A stretch of 64,000 bases of DNA from Spirochaetaceae bacterium. Lineage in GTDB: Bacteria > Spirochaetota > Spirochaetia > Treponematales > Treponemataceae. Positions 61,586 through 64,000 of the stretch are shown here, piece by piece (positions within the stretch are counted from its first letter, which is position 1; every line of letters begins with the position of its first letter). Position numbers and translations under genes: made by a program. The notes beneath the pieces are model-generated. The model saw nothing but the letters and a program-made list of their open reading frames with translations, was not told the DNA's origin and did not search any database. The DNA lies in assembly GCA_017622135.1 (NCBI GenBank), contig JAGARR010000020.1, positions 1-64,000 of the forward strand. Reading direction: 5' to 3'.

Positions 61586-64000
61586 GTGGTAGCGGGGGAG
61601 CAGGCTCCAGTGAGCCAGATGCCGGCCGCACTGGTGAGGCAGGAAACCGCACCCATCCCACCTCGGAGGAATATCTTTCCGTCTTGAACGAGGAGCAGCG
61701 GCAGGCCGTTGTCCACGACGGAAATTCCCTGCTGATTCTGGCGGGGGCAGGCTCCGGCAAGACCAGAGTCATCACCACCAAGATTGCCTATCTCATCGGC
61801 GAGAAGGGAGTGGATCCCTACGCAATCCTTGCCGTCACCTTCACCAAGAAGGCCGCCCAGGAAATGAAGGAGCGGGCCCACTTTCTGAATCCACGTTCAA
61901 CCCACGCCAGCATCCGCACCTTCCACTCCTTTGGCTCCTGGTTTCTCCGCCAGTATACCCAGGAGGCCGGAATCGACAGAAATTTCACCGTCTACGACGA
62001 CGAGGACTCCGCCACCCTGATGCACAGGGCCATGCCCCAATTAAATCGGCAGGAGGCAAAGTCCCTGGCGGCAAAGATTGCCCGTGCCAAGGACTACTGC
62101 TGGGAGCCGGACTCCCCGGAGCTCTTCCACATTGATTCCTCGGAGCTTTTCCCAAAAGCCTACCACGCCTACCAGCAGCGGCTGCGGGAGACGGGCAACA
62201 TCGACTTTGGCGACCTCATCATGCTGCCGGTAAAGCTGATGGAGGAGGACGAACTGATTCGCCAGCACATGCACCGCCGCTTCCGGGTTGTCATGGTGGA
62301 CGAGTACCAGGACTCCAACGTGGCCCAGTTCAGGCTGCTGCGCCAGCTGGTGGGGCCAGAAACCTATGTCTGTGTGGTGGGCGACGACGACCAGTCCATC
62401 TACAGCTTCCGGGGGGCGGAGGTGCAGAACATCCTGCAATTTCCCAAGGAATTTCCCGGCACCGACATCATCAAGCTGGAAAAGAACTACCGCTCCACAC
62501 CGCAAATCCTCGCCACCGCCAACGACTCCATCCGCAACAACACCGACCGCTTTGACAAGAGCCTCCAGCCCACCCGCCCCGCTGGAGCAATGCCGGCCCT
62601 CACCTTTTTGGACAATTCCCAGGACGAGACGGCCTTTTGCGCCGATGTGATTCAGAAAGCACACGAGCGGGGCATTCCCTACCATGACTGGGCGGTTTTA
62701 TACCGAACAAATGCCCAGTCCCTTGGCTTTGAAACCGAATTCCTCCACCGAAAGCTTCCCTACACTATCGTGGGGGCCCTGAAATTCTACGACCGAGAGG
62801 AAGTCAAGGATGCCCTGGCCATTCTCTCGCTGGTGGCGAACCCCCGGGACGAGCTTGCCTTCCGCCGCATCGTCAACAAGCCCTCCCGTGGCATTGGAGA
62901 GAAGACCCAGGAGCGGATTGTGGAGCTGGTAAAGTCCAGCCCGGAAGCTGAAGGCGGTGGAAGCTACGTGGCGGCCTGCAAGACCGACTTTCCCGGCACC
63001 ACCAAGAAGGCGAGGACGGGTCTTGGTGAATTTGCTGCATTGATGGAAAAGCTTGCCAACCTGCTGGAGGAGGATGCCGAGACGAGGCAGCCCCTGCCGG
63101 TGGAGGATCTGGCAAACCAGGTGGACAGTCTCTTCTATCAGGGTACGACCGAAGCGGAGTCCCCCCCAGAGGAGAAGCTTCTGCCGGAGACTACTCAGGC
63201 AGAAGGGGCTGTTCCTGACCAGACGGATTTCCCCGCACAGGCTTCCACAGGTACCGAGGATTCCCCGGACGGCCAGCCGGAGCAAAACCAGCCGCCACCA
63301 CGAAGGAAGCCCCCAAAAAAGAAGCTGTCCTACTTTGTGGAGCAGCTAAACGAGCTCAGCGGGCTTATGGAATACCACACAGCCCAGGACGAGGTGGCGG
63401 GAACCCAACGGGTGGCAAACCTGCAGGAGCTGGCAAACAGTGCCGTCCTCTACCCCATGACCATGGCCGGCTTGCTGGACTTTCTGGACCACATCCAGCT
63501 GGACCGCAATCTGGAGACCAGCAACGGCGGCATAACCGACTCCGTTACCCTCATCACCGTCCACAACACCAAGGGGCTGGAGTTCCCCAGGGTCATCCTG
63601 ACGGGACTGGAATACGGCGTCTTTCCCCGGCAGGACAAGAAGGACGAAGGTCTGGAGGAGGAGCGCCGCCTCTTCTACGTGGGCGTTACCCGTGCGCAGA
63701 ACCAGCTTTTGCTCACCTCCTGCCGCAAGCGGGCTCGTTACGGCCGCATAGAGGAGATGCTGCCCAGCCCCTTCCTGCTGGAGATTGAGGAGGGCCACCT
63801 GCGCCACCTGGGGGAGATTCCCTACGCCTACACCTCACTGCGGAAGGAGCAGGCGGGGCAGGCAGCCGCCTCAGCTGCTCAGGCCACCCATCCCCTTGCG
63901 GCAAAGTGGCGGGTGGGGCGCACCGTCTACCACGACGACTACGGCTACGGCGGCATAATCCGTACCCGAACCGAGGAGGATGAGTTTGTGGTGGCGGTGA
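61582..64000 (+). CDS. UvrD/PcrA/Rep-type superfamily 1 DNA helicase (partial at window end)
   Basis: At least 806 residues; continues past the window. After about 35 disordered Gly/Ser/Glu residues the helicase motifs come in order: I AGAGSGKT, Ia TFTKKAAQEM, II VDEYQDSN, III GDDDQSIYSFRGA, IV with YRSTPQIL, V VHNTKGLEF, VI EERRLFYVGVTRA. Between motifs IV and V lies a long unordered insert (about residues 515-575) rich in Pro, Glu, Gln and ending in KKPPKKKLSYF-like basic residues. The C-terminal part has VGRTVYHDDYGYGG, the Tudor-like start seen in PcrA. It unwinds DNA in repair and replication. Overlaps rimO by four bases. Confidence 0.93.
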   Translation, partial: MSGSGGAGSSEPDAGRTGEAGNRTHPTSEEYLSVLNEEQRQAVVHDGNSLLILAGAGSGKTRVITTKIAYLIGEKGVDPYAILAVTFTKKAAQEMKERAHFLNPRSTHASIRTFHSFGSWFLRQYTQEAGIDRNFTVYDDEDSATLMHRAMPQLNRQEAKSLAAKIARAKDYCWEPDSPELFHIDSSELFPKAYHAYQQRLRETGNIDFGDLIMLPVKLMEEDELIRQHMHRRFRVVMVDEYQDSNVAQFRLLRQLVGPETYVCVVGDDDQSIYSFRGAEVQNILQFPKEFPGTDIIKLEKNYRSTPQILATANDSIRNNTDRFDKSLQPTRPAGAMPALTFLDNSQDETAFCADVIQKAHERGIPYHDWAVLYRTNAQSLGFETEFLHRKLPYTIVGALKFYDREEVKDALAILSLVANPRDELAFRRIVNKPSRGIGEKTQERIVELVKSSPEAEGGGSYVAACKTDFPGTTKKARTGLGEFAALMEKLANLLEEDAETRQPLPVEDLANQVDSLFYQGTTEAESPPEEKLLPETTQAEGAVPDQTDFPAQASTGTEDSPDGQPEQNQPPPRRKPPKKKLSYFVEQLNELSGLMEYHTAQDEVAGTQRVANLQELANSAVLYPMTMAGLLDFLDHIQLDRNLETSNGGITDSVTLITVHNTKGLEFPRVILTGLEYGVFPRQDKKDEGLEEERRLFYVGVTRAQNQLLLTSCRKRARYGRIEEMLPSPFLLEIEEGHLRHLGEIPYAYTSLRKEQAGQAAASAAQATHPLAAKWRVGRTVYHDDYGYGGIIRTRTEEDEFVVAV

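Overview
The window looks like a chromosomal stretch from a spirochaete, most likely a Treponema-type gut or host-associated anaerobe of fairly high GC. The evidence is indirect: Rpn-family nucleases with Gly/Glu repeat tails, secreted proteins with an 'AGG(K/P)K' signal-peptide end, many c-di-GMP, chemotaxis and Opp-type transport genes, groEL without groES, and a LoaP-type antiterminator. The genus is an inference from gene content; no rRNA is present to confirm it. Most of the window is GC-rich, while about 41-51 kb is clearly AT-rich and looks imported.

Layout. 0-10.5 kb: a broken Rpn nuclease with a palindromic repeat, tRNA-Leu, a TctC-type binding protein paired with a c-di-GMP phosphodiesterase, cysK, yifB/comM, a tRNA-binding protein, a flavin reductase-like protein and an ABC-F ATPase. 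10.5-15 kb: a decayed RNase D-like gene with a 14-G tract, two tandem 7TM-GGDEF proteins, then scraps of an IS3 transposase and an ADP-ribosylglycohydrolase. 15-24.7 kb: housekeeping genes (epmA, arfB, gltX, a NimA-like flavoprotein) interleaved with four toxin-antitoxin-like pairs; the pairs lie between direct repeats of the neighbouring gene's end, start or promoter. 24.7-32 kb, minus strand: a DUF4143 ATPase, a sodium:neurotransmitter symporter and oppBCDF. 32-39.9 kb: a PerR-like regulator with katG, a large B-repeat lipoprotein, an amino-acid binding protein and a second DUF4143 ATPase. 40.2-42.1 kb: an Rpn gene cut into three pieces by two copies of the palindromic repeat, plus a second frameshifted Rpn gene. 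42.2-52.4 kb, minus strand: a surface-polysaccharide operon led by a LoaP/NusG-like antiterminator, with flippase, MenD-like enzyme, SDR, pyruvyltransferase, polymerase and two glycosyltransferases. 52.4-64 kb: an oxidoreductase-RNase HI fusion, groEL, a chemotaxis receptor, and the operon lolA-like / rodZ-like / rimO / uvrD-pcrA, which runs off the end.

How it fits together. The LoaP homologue is predicted to act on the long polysaccharide operon just downstream of it; that operon begins with a structured leader and a 23-bp tandem-repeat array and contains a 45-bp perfect palindrome between genes. The PerR-like regulator and katG form a peroxide-defence unit. The TctC/EAL pair and the two 7TM-GGDEF proteins are separate c-di-GMP inputs.

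The most unusual items are: a palindromic repeat family, all three copies of which abut or interrupt Rpn genes and whose first hairpin shows a compensatory base-pair change; toxin-antitoxin pairs lying between duplicated gene-boundary sequences; and an in-frame Gfo/Idh/MocA-RNase HI fusion with both halves apparently intact. All functional calls are from reading motifs and context by eye; no database search was possible.
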